Below are positions 32,819 to 40,397 of a stretch of DNA of 42,986 nt, piece by piece (position 1 is the first letter of the stretch; each line of letters starts with the position of its first letter). Source of the DNA: an uncultured Pseudomonadota bacterium (GTDB lineage: Bacteria > Pseudomonadota > Gammaproteobacteria > Burkholderiales > Eutrophovitaceae); the NCBI GenBank assembly GCA_913057675.1, contig CAJXOL010000006.1:1-42986 (forward strand). The letters run 5' to 3'. The notes beneath the pieces are model-generated. The model was not told where the DNA came from. It saw nothing but the letters and a program-made list of their open reading frames with translations, and searched no databases. Made by a program: the position numbers and the translations under genes.

Positions 32819-33661
32819 ATGCTGAGCACCCGTGACCATAATCGTTTTCAGGAGGGTTTCCGCTACGTTTATCCAGTGGTCTCTAGGCGGGCTGGAGGAG
32901 TTTCTCTAGGTATTAACCTGAATACAAATAATGCATGTAATTGGCGCTGCATCTACTGTCAGGTTCCTGGTTTGGTGCGAGGGGCGCCCCCAGCGGTTGA
33001 TGTGGAATCACTTCAACATGAATTAAGTGTGTTTTTGGGAAAAATATTGAACGGATCTTATCTTCAGGACTGTGTGCCAGAGGGGCAACGTCGTTTGAAC
33101 GATATTGCATTTTCAGGCAATGGCGAGCCAACGTCAGCCCCCAATTTCGTTGAGGCTGTGGACGCAGTTCATTACGTCCGTACTCAAACGAATGTGCCTG
33201 AATGGGTTAAAACAGTATTGATTACCAATGGCAGCTTGATCCACCAGAAAAAAGTAATTCGTGGTGTTGAGAAATTAGGTGATATCAATGGCGAGGTCTG
33301 GTTTAAGATCGATCGTGTGACTCCTGAGGGTATCCGATCCATTAATGATACGAGTGGGAATAAAAGTCGTATGGTGTCGAATCTCGAGTCTGCATCACGG
33401 GCCTGTCCAACATGGATACAGACGTGTTTATTTAAAGTGGATGGTATGGATCCTAGCAGTGCTGAGTTGGATGCCTATGTAGATCTTATTCGGGAGCTTC
33501 AAACACGAGATATTCCGTTTAAAGGTATCTTACTTTATGGGCTTGCTCGACAGTCTTTTCAACCTGAATCTTCTCGGTTATCCCCAGTTGGGAATGTGTG
33601 GTTTGAGAGTTTTGCACAAAGACTTCGAGAATTAGGTGTGACTGTTAAATTGTCAATTTAA
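32819..33661 (+). CDS. Radical SAM protein
   Basis: 280 aa. The 4Fe-4S cysteines occur as C-N-W-R-C-I-Y-C (about residues 40-47, CxxxCxxC) near the N-terminus, followed by FSGNGEPTSAPNF, the GGE-like SAM-binding motif, and VLITNGSL. The overall layout resembles the COG0731 (Tyw1-like) group. Substrate unknown. It lies 24 nt after the nitrile hydratase activator without a good ribosome binding site, so it might be co-transcribed, but a functional link with the hydratase is unproven. Confidence 0.88.
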   Translation: MLSTRDHNRFQEGFRYVYPVVSRRAGGVSLGINLNTNNACNWRCIYCQVPGLVRGAPPAVDVESLQHELSVFLGKILNGSYLQDCVPEGQRRLNDIAFSGNGEPTSAPNFVEAVDAVHYVRTQTNVPEWVKTVLITNGSLIHQKKVIRGVEKLGDINGEVWFKIDRVTPEGIRSINDTSGNKSRMVSNLESASRACPTWIQTCLFKVDGMDPSSAELDAYVDLIRELQTRDIPFKGILLYGLARQSFQPESSRLSPVGNVWFESFAQRLRELGVTVKLSI

Positions 33662-33664
33662 GCA

Positions 33665-33692
33665 AAAAAAACCGTCGTCAGACGGCTTTTTA
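33665..33692. terminator. Terminator between the radical SAM gene and dksA
   Basis: CCGTC-GTCA-GACGG flanked by an A run (33664-33671) and a T run, so it can serve both converging genes. Confidence 0.8.
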
Positions 33693-33722
33693 ATCGACAG
33701 GCTTTATGCCAACTCTGGATGT

Positions 33723-34145
33723 TTACTTTGCCATCTGTTTCTCTCGCATTTCGTCCAAGGTCTTGCAATCGATGCACAGTGATGCTGTTGGTCTTGCTTC
33801 TAGCCTTTTAAGGCCTATTTCAATGCCACAGGTGTCACAGTAACCGTAGTCACCTGATTCAATACGAGCCATCGTTTGATTGATCTTTCTAATGAGTTTT
33901 CGCTCTCGATCTCGGTTTCGGAGTTCGAGAGCCATATCTGATTCTTGGCTGGCTCGATCGTTTGGGTCGGCAAATACCGTTGCTTCGTCTTGCATGTTAT
34001 GCACTGTCTTATCAATATCCGCCCCGAGTTCGCTTTTGAGTTGAAGCAAAATCTTTTTGAAGTGATTCTTCTGCTTTGTGCCCATGTACGCCTCGCCTTT
34101 TTTGGGAGTATAGGGCTTGAATGTCGTTTTTAATTGTGTGGCCAT
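33723..34145 (-). CDS. dksA: RNA polymerase-binding transcription factor DksA
   Basis: Binds the RNA polymerase secondary channel and, with ppGpp, lowers rRNA/tRNA promoter activity. ATG 34145 gives 140 aa beginning MATQLKTTFKPY. The coiled-coil tip acidic residues D60 and D63 (ADPNDRASQ) and the zinc finger C103-x2-C106, C124-x2-C127 are all intact, so this is the zinc form. The LELRNRDRERKLIRKI segment is nearly identical to E. coli. The next gene upstream, on the opposite strand, is a tRNA operon with a promoter of the type DksA regulates. Confidence 0.96.
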   Translation of the reverse strand: MATQLKTTFKPYTPKKGEAYMGTKQKNHFKKILLQLKSELGADIDKTVHNMQDEATVFADPNDRASQESDMALELRNRDRERKLIRKINQTMARIESGDYGYCDTCGIEIGLKRLEARPTASLCIDCKTLDEMREKQMAK

Positions 34146-34244
34146 AGTGCTTTTATATGTATGTTCCTGCGATCTAAAAAACACGTGTGTATAACAGATT
34201 TATCTGGTTTTAGCAATTTTTGAGGTTAAAATGCATCAGGTGGA

Positions 34245-34281
34245 TTGACCTTTTTGGCATGAGGCGATATAGTCTCGGCCC
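34245..34281 (+). promoter_or_regulatory. Promoter of the tRNA-Pro/Arg/His operon
   Basis: TTGACC (34245-34250), a 17-nt spacer and TATAGT (34268-34273) make a near-consensus sigma-70 promoter. CTCGGCCC follows, a GC-rich discriminator typical of stringently controlled stable-RNA promoters. Confidence 0.85.
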
Positions 34282-34287
34282 TTCGGT

Positions 34288-34364
34288 CGGGGTGTAGCGT
34301 AGCCTGGTAGCGCGCCTGCTTTGGGAGCAGGATGTCGGGAGTTCGAATCTCTCCACCCCGACCA
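34288..34364 (+). tRNA. proM: tRNA-Pro (anticodon UGG)
   Basis: Acceptor CGGGGTG pairs with CACCCCG. Anticodon stem CCTGC/GCAGG with loop TTTGGGA; anticodon TGG at 34322-34324. The T-loop is GTTCGAATC and the CCA is encoded. Confidence 0.97.
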
Positions 34365-34390
34365 GTTAGGACGGCTGAGGCCTTCGAGTT

Positions 34391-34467
34391 GCGCCCGTAG
34401 CTCAACCGGATAGAGCACCAGCCTTCTAAGCTGGGGGTTACAGGTTCGATTCCTGTCGGGCGCACCA
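34391..34467 (+). tRNA. tRNA-Arg (anticodon UCU)
   Basis: Acceptor GCGCCCG pairs with CGGGCGC. Anticodon stem CCAGC/GCTGG with loop CTTCTAA; anticodon TCT at 34425-34427. The T-loop is GTTCGATTC and the CCA is encoded. Second gene of the operon. Confidence 0.97.
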
Positions 34468-34500
34468 TTAGCGCTAGGCGTGGTTGTTGGTGATATCTTT

Positions 34501-34577
34501 GGTGGGCGTAGCTCAGTTGGTAGAGCCCCGGATTGTGATTCCGGTGGTCGTGGGTTCGAGCCCCATCGTCCACCCCA
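34501..34577 (+). tRNA. hisR: tRNA-His (anticodon GUG)
   Basis: It has the extra 5' G (34501) opposite discriminator C (34574), specific to tRNA-His. Acceptor GTGGGCG pairs with CGTCCAC (one G-T pair). Anticodon GTG lies at 34535-34537 in loop TTGTGAT. The CCA is encoded. Confidence 0.97.
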
Positions 34578-34715
34578 TTGATTTCACTAGGTGTGTATTC
34601 GCGTTTGGGTTTTTATCAGCCCACAAAAAGCTGCCCAGTCTTTCTTCAGTTGTTATACTCATGCGGAGTAGTGGCTGACTTAGCTTTTCTACCCCCTAGT
34701 TGACTCCCTACGAGC

Positions 34716-35525
34716 TTATCGGCGGTCAGGCCACCCTCTGGCAGCAAGTGCGGTTTTGATCGACACAAGCACGCCCAGGGCAGCGTACGTCGTCACAAGC
34801 ATCGGCCCCGTGGGTGCATCAAGTAATGCCGATAGGCCAACACCCACAATGATTGAAAAAGCGCTGAATAACCAAGCATAAAACAGAGGTTTTTGTCTGG
34901 TAACTGTTACCAACGCTGGTAGGATTAGGCTCGCAAACACAACGTAAATACCAATCAACTGCACTGAGGCGGTAATTGTTAAGGCAAATAAAAAGTAAAA
35001 GCCCAGACCTTGCCGTAGTTTTGGTATTAACATCCAAGTCGCAAAGATGCCCCCAAAAATTGGTAGGTACAATATGACGTCATCAAGTGTTGCGAAGAGT
35101 ATTTGACCTGATAGCAAGTGCTTGAGTTCTTCGTCGCCATGGGGGTTGTTACTCAGGACGAGGATTGAGAGTGAAGCTGATAGCACGAAAAATACACCGA
35201 TCCATGCTTCTTGTAACGTAGGAAAATATTTTTCGATAAACCTAAAAATTATTCCCCCCAGCAACGCGAAGAACAAGGCGCCAAGGCTCGGAATGAATGA
35301 CAATTCAGAGAGAAAATGTTCAGTGTGGATATGTTCAGAACGAATGTGATCTGATTCAATTAGAACCTCAGTAATAATAAAACCAAGTCCTGCAATCTGT
35401 GCGATCGCTAGATCGATAAAAATAATTCCCCGCCTCAATACTTCGATGCCCAACGGTGTATGAACTACAGAGACCATGAGGCCGATCAGAAGAGCGGGCA
35501 ATACGATGTCCAACAAGTCAGCCAT
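34716..35525 (-). CDS. Metal ABC transporter permease (ZnuB-like)
   Basis: 269 aa, an ABC-3 family inner-membrane permease with about 7-8 helices. Typical are the N-terminal ALLIGLMVSVVHTPLGIEVLRRGIIFIDLAIAQIAGLG region (shared by Zn/Mn permeases) and the later IGIYVVFASLILPALVT. A His/Asp-rich stretch (ESDHIRSEHIHTEHF) follows the second helix, plausibly facing the periplasm. It starts 11 nt after the binding-protein gene. Zinc is the likely substrate because of the Zur box upstream. No ATPase gene is next to it. Confidence 0.88.
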   Translation of the reverse strand: MADLLDIVLPALLIGLMVSVVHTPLGIEVLRRGIIFIDLAIAQIAGLGFIITEVLIESDHIRSEHIHTEHFLSELSFIPSLGALFFALLGGIIFRFIEKYFPTLQEAWIGVFFVLSASLSILVLSNNPHGDEELKHLLSGQILFATLDDVILYLPIFGGIFATWMLIPKLRQGLGFYFLFALTITASVQLIGIYVVFASLILPALVTVTRQKPLFYAWLFSAFSIIVGVGLSALLDAPTGPMLVTTYAALGVLVSIKTALAARGWPDRR

Positions 35526-35536
35526 AGGTGTTTGGA

Positions 35537-36427
35537 TTAATTGGAGAGGAGCTCGATAGATTGATCGTACACTTTATAAAGATCTGTTGTTTCTGGCAAA
35601 CCACCAACGGTGTAGGGAAGTGTAATTATCCGTACTCCTGTTTTTTCGGCCACCCAATCGCTCGGGGCTTCAGTGTCGAAGGGTGATCTGATAATGGCGA
35701 GTGTCGAGTTCTGTTTAATTGTCGATACGACCTTAGCGAGATGCCGCGCGGAGGGTGGGATACCTGGTTTTTCTTCAATAGAGGTGAGCACGTTAATTCC
35801 TAAAAATTGCAAAAGGTAGCTGAATGATTTGTGTTGTACGACTACACTTTTACCTGCGAGCGATTTTCTAGCAGATTCCCATCGTTCTGTTGCGGTGAGC
35901 CACTTCGTCTCAAATTCTTTTAGGTTTGCGGCATAGTTTTCTTTGTGATCTGGGTCGATTAGTGCAAGACGCTCATTTATGATGGCAGCGGTCTTTAGTA
36001 TGATTTTAGGGTCTAGGTGTACGTGCGGATTGCCTTCGGGGTGAATGTCTCCTAAACTTCGATCTAAAATCTGTGGGATTTCGATGTTTGTGACATAGTC
36101 ACTGACCAATATGTGGCCAAGTTGGCCTGCTTGGATTGTTTTTGTGCCGTTTCGAAGTAAAAGTGGCAACCAGCCTACCTCGAGGTCAGCGCCTGAGCAG
36201 ATCAACAGATCAGCACGCTTAATCCGACTCATTAGGCTGGGTTTTACACGGATAAAGTGTGGGTCTTGCCGGCCGTGAGTGGCGGAGACTGCCTTGATTT
36301 GATCCCGCCCTATTTCCTGAGCTAATGCCTGCCATTCTGGCTCGCAGGCAAATACGAATGGTTTGGCTTGAGCGGTATTAAACGAAAAAAAACAAAGAGA
36401 AATGATTGTGGACAGCCATTTAAACAT
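35537..36427 (-). CDS. Metal ABC transporter substrate-binding protein (ZnuA-like)
   Basis: 296 aa periplasmic cluster A-I metal-binding protein. The signal peptide MFKWLSTIISLCFFSFNTAQA is followed by FACEPEWQALAQEIG. Candidate metal ligands are H57 (QDPHFIRVKPS), H135/H137 (NPHVHLDPK), a later His (VVQHKSFSY), and the acidic C-terminal site near SPFDTEAP. It lacks the long His-rich loop of E. coli ZnuA. It starts 9 nt after AGGT. The leader upstream carries a Zur box and an attenuator-like stem-loop. Confidence 0.88.
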   Translation of the reverse strand: MFKWLSTIISLCFFSFNTAQAKPFVFACEPEWQALAQEIGRDQIKAVSATHGRQDPHFIRVKPSLMSRIKRADLLICSGADLEVGWLPLLLRNGTKTIQAGQLGHILVSDYVTNIEIPQILDRSLGDIHPEGNPHVHLDPKIILKTAAIINERLALIDPDHKENYAANLKEFETKWLTATERWESARKSLAGKSVVVQHKSFSYLLQFLGINVLTSIEEKPGIPPSARHLAKVVSTIKQNSTLAIIRSPFDTEAPSDWVAEKTGVRIITLPYTVGGLPETTDLYKVYDQSIELLSN

Positions 36428-36460
36428 ATTGGTTACCTATGGTTTCGCGATAAGACGCGC

Positions 36461-36528
36461 AAAAAAAATCCTTGGAGTGGAAAAGGTTTTGCTCGTTGCG
36501 TGGAATATTATGAGCGCACTCCAAGGAT
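36461..36528 (-). terminator. Attenuator-like terminator in the znuA leader
   Basis: On the minus strand ATCCTTGGAGTG (from 36528) pairs perfectly with CACTCCAAGGAT (to 36468), with an inner GCTC/GAGC stem, followed by a run of T (plus-strand A run 36461-36468). It sits between the Zur-box promoter and the znuA start. CTCC-TCATCCTT-GGAG can form an alternative hairpin that uses one arm. Confidence 0.6.
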
Positions 36529-36552
36529 GAGGAGAATTAATCTAATTGTCTT

Positions 36553-36592
36553 AAGATAACATTTAATATGATATGTTACAACATAACATTAA
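36553..36592 (-). promoter_or_regulatory. Zur box with overlapping promoter for znuA
   Basis: GATATGTTACAACATAACATTAA (36570-36592) has arms ATGTTA/TAACAT and closely follows the known gammaproteobacterial Zur operator (pattern GAAATGTTATAnTATAACATTTC). On the minus strand TTGTAA (36576-36581) and TATCTT (36553-36558), 17 nt apart, form a promoter under the box. Confidence 0.75.
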
Positions 36593-36609
36593 GCACATAA
36601 AGAATAAGA

Positions 36610-36635
36610 ACAAACCGCGGATCGCCGCGGTTTGT
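36610..36635 (-). terminator. Terminator after the porin-like gene
   Basis: ACAAACCGCGG and CCGCGGTTTGT pair perfectly (11 bp) around ATCG. On the minus strand a T-rich stretch (TTCTTATTCTTT) follows. Confidence 0.85.
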
Positions 36636-36644
36636 CTATAACAG

Positions 36645-37982
36645 TTAGTATTTGTGTGCGCCGTGAGCGCCAAAGCTCATAAGGTACTGAAGAATTATTT
36701 GATCATCTTCGTTGCCTTCAGACAGCTTCTCGCTTCCGAGTTGAAGCCGAATTCGGCTATATTCGCTATTGGTCCAGTCAAACATAACGTTCATCTGTGA
36801 GGGGTTAAAGCCGGCTCCGTCGACTGCCGTGCCATCTAAATCGCCCGTCAGGTCTGCACTCGTCATTTTACTATACCGAACGCCGACACGTGCCTGAGGC
36901 ATCCACTTGTATGTCGCCGCAACGTAGTAACCTTTGGTTTCTGCGTCAAATGCTGATGTAGCGAATGCCTCATCTCCCGTAGCTCCGTAAGTTCCGTTCT
37001 CGTCGCGCGTAAAATGTTCTGCAGTAAGCGTGACTTCTTGGCTTCGTTCATTGCCTGTTGGTGCGAAGGTGTATCGAATGTCGTATGCCGTGAGGTTCGT
37101 ATCGCCGATGAAGGTGACTGTGCCCTCTTCAGTTACTCGTCCGCCCGTTTCACCATCGACTTTATAAGCACCTAATCGCCAGGTGCCATTTGTGCCTACA
37201 TCCCCACCAATTCGATAGAAGATTGAGGTTGCGCCAATACCTTGTCCGTCTGGAGTGCCAAATGGGAAGTCACTACCTCGAAATAAACCTACACCAAGCT
37301 CGTTATAAATCTCTGTTGGTAAGACTTTACTTATCTGGATACCGTCGTCGTTAAAACCGCCGTTTAAAAAGGCTCTATAGGGAAGGGGACGATCGACAAA
37401 ATCATCGGTGTGCGCATGTTGTTCATTGAGGTAACCCAATGTCCATAAAGCTTTTCCGAACTTAAATTGTGCGGGTGCGCCGGCACCAGGTAAGGTTTGA
37501 ACATAAGCTTCCTCCACCTCAGTGACAATCGCTCCGCCTTCTTCAACAAGTGCGTATGTGAGGCTACCATAAAATTTATCATCAATACTTGCTGAAAAAT
37601 TTATCTCCGTGTGATCTAAGCCCATGCCGCCGGTACCTCGTTCACCCTCTTCACCGATGGCGAAACCGGCCATTTCAGGTGCCGCTCGTTCGGAAAATTC
37701 TTTGAATTGACCGTTTAATACGATACCGATTGAAGGATTGAACTCATTGCTTCTGACAGAACGTCCGCCTTGGGATCCAGCGGCTGCTGCCGATTGAGAC
37801 ACTGATTTTGCTTGGATGGCTGTTTCTAATTTATTTTCTAAATCAGAAATTCTTTGTTCATATTGGTTACGCAAATCCATCAATTCTTTGCGTAAGTCGC
37901 TTACATCTTCTTGCGCACTGATTGGCGCAACGGATATAAGTCCCATAGCTGCGACTAGGCAGCATAGTGTTTTTTTCAACAT
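36645..37982 (-). CDS. Outer-membrane porin-like protein of the zinc locus
   Basis: 445 aa from ATG 37982 (a second ATG at 37985 is 3 nt further up; GGAGA spacing favours 37982). Signal peptide MLKKTLCCLVAAMGLISVAPISA, then a short coiled coil (DLRKELMDLRNQYEQRISDLENKL), then alternating amphipathic beta strands ending in aromatic Tyr. This fits a trimeric-porin or phosphate-selective-porin-like barrel. His-containing segments (EQHAHTDDF, GAHGAHKY) could bind metal. It lies between a putative zinc chaperone and the Zur-box znuA unit, so a role in zinc passage is likely but inferred. Confidence 0.75.
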   Translation of the reverse strand: MLKKTLCCLVAAMGLISVAPISAQEDVSDLRKELMDLRNQYEQRISDLENKLETAIQAKSVSQSAAAAGSQGGRSVRSNEFNPSIGIVLNGQFKEFSERAAPEMAGFAIGEEGERGTGGMGLDHTEINFSASIDDKFYGSLTYALVEEGGAIVTEVEEAYVQTLPGAGAPAQFKFGKALWTLGYLNEQHAHTDDFVDRPLPYRAFLNGGFNDDGIQISKVLPTEIYNELGVGLFRGSDFPFGTPDGQGIGATSIFYRIGGDVGTNGTWRLGAYKVDGETGGRVTEEGTVTFIGDTNLTAYDIRYTFAPTGNERSQEVTLTAEHFTRDENGTYGATGDEAFATSAFDAETKGYYVAATYKWMPQARVGVRYSKMTSADLTGDLDGTAVDGAGFNPSQMNVMFDWTNSEYSRIRLQLGSEKLSEGNEDDQIILQYLMSFGAHGAHKY

Positions 37983-38075
37983 CATCTATCTCCAAATTTC
38001 TCTAACAGTTGAGCACATAGGCTCAAAAAACTCCCCACTAAATAGTGAATAGCTGAGTTCTATTTTGTTTTTGAT

Positions 38076-38360
38076 TTAGATGTGACTTGGGGGATCTCTA
38101 GCGAGAAATGGAGCGTATGAAGTATTTAATGAGGGAGCCGCAGCCAATGTAAAAATTGGCGCACCAAATTCTTTAGAATGTTCGGCGATCGCGGTGATTG
38201 TCGACGGAGCTGAATCAAGTGCCCCGTAAGCGTTACACGCAGCACAAAAACGCTGGCTGTCGTTCTCATTGTGCAAATCCCCATCCGAAGCGTGTGCCGC
38301 GATGGTGATTTGCGCAATGGCAAAAAATATAAGAAGTGGTAGCAACCGAATAAATCTCAT
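38076..38360 (-). CDS. Small exported Cys/His protein, putative zinc chaperone
   Basis: 94 aa with signal peptide MRFIRLLPLLIFFAIAQITIAAHA. The mature part has HxxxD-type acidic/His residues and a C39-x2-C42 motif (RFCAACNAYGALDSAPS), the pattern of small proteins annotated as zinc chaperones of ABC-type zinc uptake systems (DUF2946-like). It is 90 nt upstream of the porin-like gene on the same strand. No strong ribosome binding site is visible; TTGCTT-17 nt-TATTGT could be a promoter ending right at the start. Confidence 0.6.
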   Translation of the reverse strand: MRFIRLLPLLIFFAIAQITIAAHASDGDLHNENDSQRFCAACNAYGALDSAPSTITAIAEHSKEFGAPIFTLAAAPSLNTSYAPFLARDPPSHI

Positions 38361-39012
38361 TGTGCTCGTACAATACTATTTTCTTGAATCTGAAGCAAAT
38401 TCATGTTCTTAACTAAGTCAATTGGTTTTCGATTTACCAGTCCCTTTTTACTATCAAATGGGAATCATGCCTTGCAGTCAAGGGGTGCAGGTGCTAGTAT
38501 ACGCCACCGAGTTTCTGTTGCTCTTGCCAAAAACCGTGGACTTAAGGCTTTAAAAGTTTTAATTTCACGTTCCCGCACAGCGTAGTGGGTTTCCCCAAGA
38601 TCAGACAATTTTTCTGATCCTAAGTGTTCAAATAAGAGTGAACCGGCGATCCACATGGTGTGGTTGTCATCGGATAGTGACTCTCTATTTGCAATAAGCG
38701 GGAAAGAGGAAGAGATATGGTATTTATTACTGATCGGCGGCGTTATGCTGTCGAGAAGCTTGGTTTAATCGCGTCCATTAGAGGAGCAAATGGCGCCCAA
38801 TTCATGTCATCGCGACGCGACGCATCGACAATTTTCGGATCCAACAATAAGCAACGGCCGGTTTGTGAGCAAAAGCGCCTCATCAAGAACCGTCTTGCTT
38901 CCCCCATAAATCATTAAGCGCGTAAAAGCATTTACTCCATTAATTAAAGTCGGACTCGTGGTCGGCGGCGTTTTAACGTCTAGCTGCATTGGTCTGCAAT
39001 GAGGATAGCAAT
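38361..39012. other. Gene-free interval upstream of the helicase gene
   Basis: About 650 nt between divergent genes with no gene I trust. Short frames at 38465-38656 (minus) and 38717-38917 (plus) have no family sequence. It holds a short direct repeat TCGGCGGCGTT (38734-38744 and 38963-38973, with partial similarity continuing for about 20 nt) and a hairpin GATCAGA/TCTGATC (about 38598-38619). The helicase may have a long regulated 5' leader. Confidence 0.5.
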
Positions 39013-40227
39013 ATGAACAAATTTCAAGAAATGGGTCTACCAGACCAGATTTTACAAACATTAAAAGCGATGCAATTTAGCGAGCCAACACCTATCCAGG
39101 TTGAGGCTATTCCACTAGCTATTCAAGGGAAAGATATTCTTGGTTCGGCACAAACGGGAACAGGTAAAACAGCAGCATTCGGGATCCCATTGATCGCTAA
39201 ACTTTTGGCCAATCCGCAGGGTTCTGCACTTGTAATGACGCCGACGAGAGAGCTCGCTACTCAGGTGCTGAGTCAGCTTCGTTTGATGCTTGGAAAATCA
39301 ACGAATATAAAAACAGCGCTATTGATTGGTGGCGATTCCATGTCAAAGCAAATCCGACAAATTCGAGATAAGCCACGTATTTTTGTGGGCACTCCCGGAA
39401 GAATTAATGATCATTTAGACCGTGGCATACTTAAGCTGAAGACCACAGACTTCTTGGTTCTTGATGAAACAGATCGAATGCTCGATGCTGGATTCACCGT
39501 ACAAATTGAAAAAGTGATGACTTTTTTAGCGCCAAAGCGACAGACATTGTTGTTCTCAGCAACCGTTGCACCCAATATCGCTCGTATTGCTGAAAAATAT
39601 TTAAAAGACCCTGTCCGCATCTCGGTGAGTAGCGCTTCAGCAACAGCGCCAAATATCAAGCAAGACACTGTTCGTGTAAGTGATGGCGAGAAATATACTT
39701 CTTTGATCGATAGTCTCAATGAGCGTGATGGATCTATTATTGTTTTCGTTAAGACGAAACACGGCACGGAAAAAATGGCTACTCGCTTATCCAAAGCGGG
39801 TCACAGTGCAGATGCTATCCATGGCGATTTGAAACAGAGTAAACGAGATCGTGTGATTGCTGCCTTTAGAGGTAAAAAGTATCGGATTCTGGTTGCAACT
39901 GATGTTGCAGCTCGAGGTTTAGATATCCCGCATATCGAACACGTGATCAATTATGATTTGCCGCAGTGTGCTGAGGATTATGTTCACCGTATTGGGCGAA
40001 CGGCTCGTGCGGGCGCAAGCGGATCAGCTCTGAGTTTTATTACGCCAGCAGATCGAGGCAAGTGGAACGCGATTGAACGTTTGTTAAATCCTGGAGCGAA
40101 GAGGGATACTGGTGAGCCAAGAAAGTCCACAAGGAAGCGTCGACCGAATGCGGGGCCAAAAGGTGATGTGGTAGCCTTTCGACGCGATAAGAAAAAGAAA
40201 TGGGCGCCAGCTAAAAGAGCTGCTTAA
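39013..40227 (+). CDS. DEAD-box ATP-dependent RNA helicase (DETD variant)
   Basis: 404 aa from ATG 39013 (GAGGA 8 nt upstream). The ordered motifs are Q-motif (EPTPIQ), I AQTGTGKT, Ia PTRELA, Ib TPGR, II D-E-T-D in place of DEAD, III SAT, IV VFVKT, V ATDVAARGLD, VI HRIGRTAR. A short lysine/arginine-rich tail (RKSTRKRRPNAG... DKKKKWAPAKRAA) should bind RNA. It is RhlE-like in size. Likely roles are ribosome assembly or RNA turnover, especially in the cold. An 11-bp hairpin follows. Confidence 0.93.
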   Translation: MNKFQEMGLPDQILQTLKAMQFSEPTPIQVEAIPLAIQGKDILGSAQTGTGKTAAFGIPLIAKLLANPQGSALVMTPTRELATQVLSQLRLMLGKSTNIKTALLIGGDSMSKQIRQIRDKPRIFVGTPGRINDHLDRGILKLKTTDFLVLDETDRMLDAGFTVQIEKVMTFLAPKRQTLLFSATVAPNIARIAEKYLKDPVRISVSSASATAPNIKQDTVRVSDGEKYTSLIDSLNERDGSIIVFVKTKHGTEKMATRLSKAGHSADAIHGDLKQSKRDRVIAAFRGKKYRILVATDVAARGLDIPHIEHVINYDLPQCAEDYVHRIGRTARAGASGSALSFITPADRGKWNAIERLLNPGAKRDTGEPRKSTRKRRPNAGPKGDVVAFRRDKKKKWAPAKRAA

Positions 40228-40250
40228 TCTTTTTTGGATGATTAGAAAAA

Positions 40251-40284
40251 CGCTAGGGATATTCTCATCAAAGTATTCCTAGCG
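40251..40284 (+). terminator. Stem-loop after the helicase gene
   Basis: CGCTAGGGATA pairs with TATTCCTAGCG (one G-T pair) around a 12-nt loop. The downstream T run is short and interrupted, so it may be a weak terminator or an mRNA 3' end stabiliser. Confidence 0.55.
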
Positions 40285-40318
40285 AAATTTGTGAATCTTT
40301 TTTTAAAGACCCAAGATA

Positions 40319-40347
40319 TTTACAAAATTATTTATCATAGCTATCTT
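40319..40347 (+). promoter_or_regulatory. Promoter of the HupE/PCu(A)C pair
   Basis: TTTACA (40319-40324), a 17-nt spacer and TATCTT (40342-40347), 51 nt upstream of ATG 40398. Confidence 0.6.
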
Positions 40348-40397
40348 TAATTTCAATGCATGTGTGCACAAGCGTATTTGATTTGAGGAGATTTGGG

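Noticed and set aside
34226-34573. Frames across the three tRNA genes
   Set aside because: They are by-products of tRNA sequence, a known source of false proteins.
38465-38656. Minus-strand 63-aa frame upstream of the helicase
   Set aside because: No ribosome binding site, no signal or domain, and a composition unlike its neighbours.
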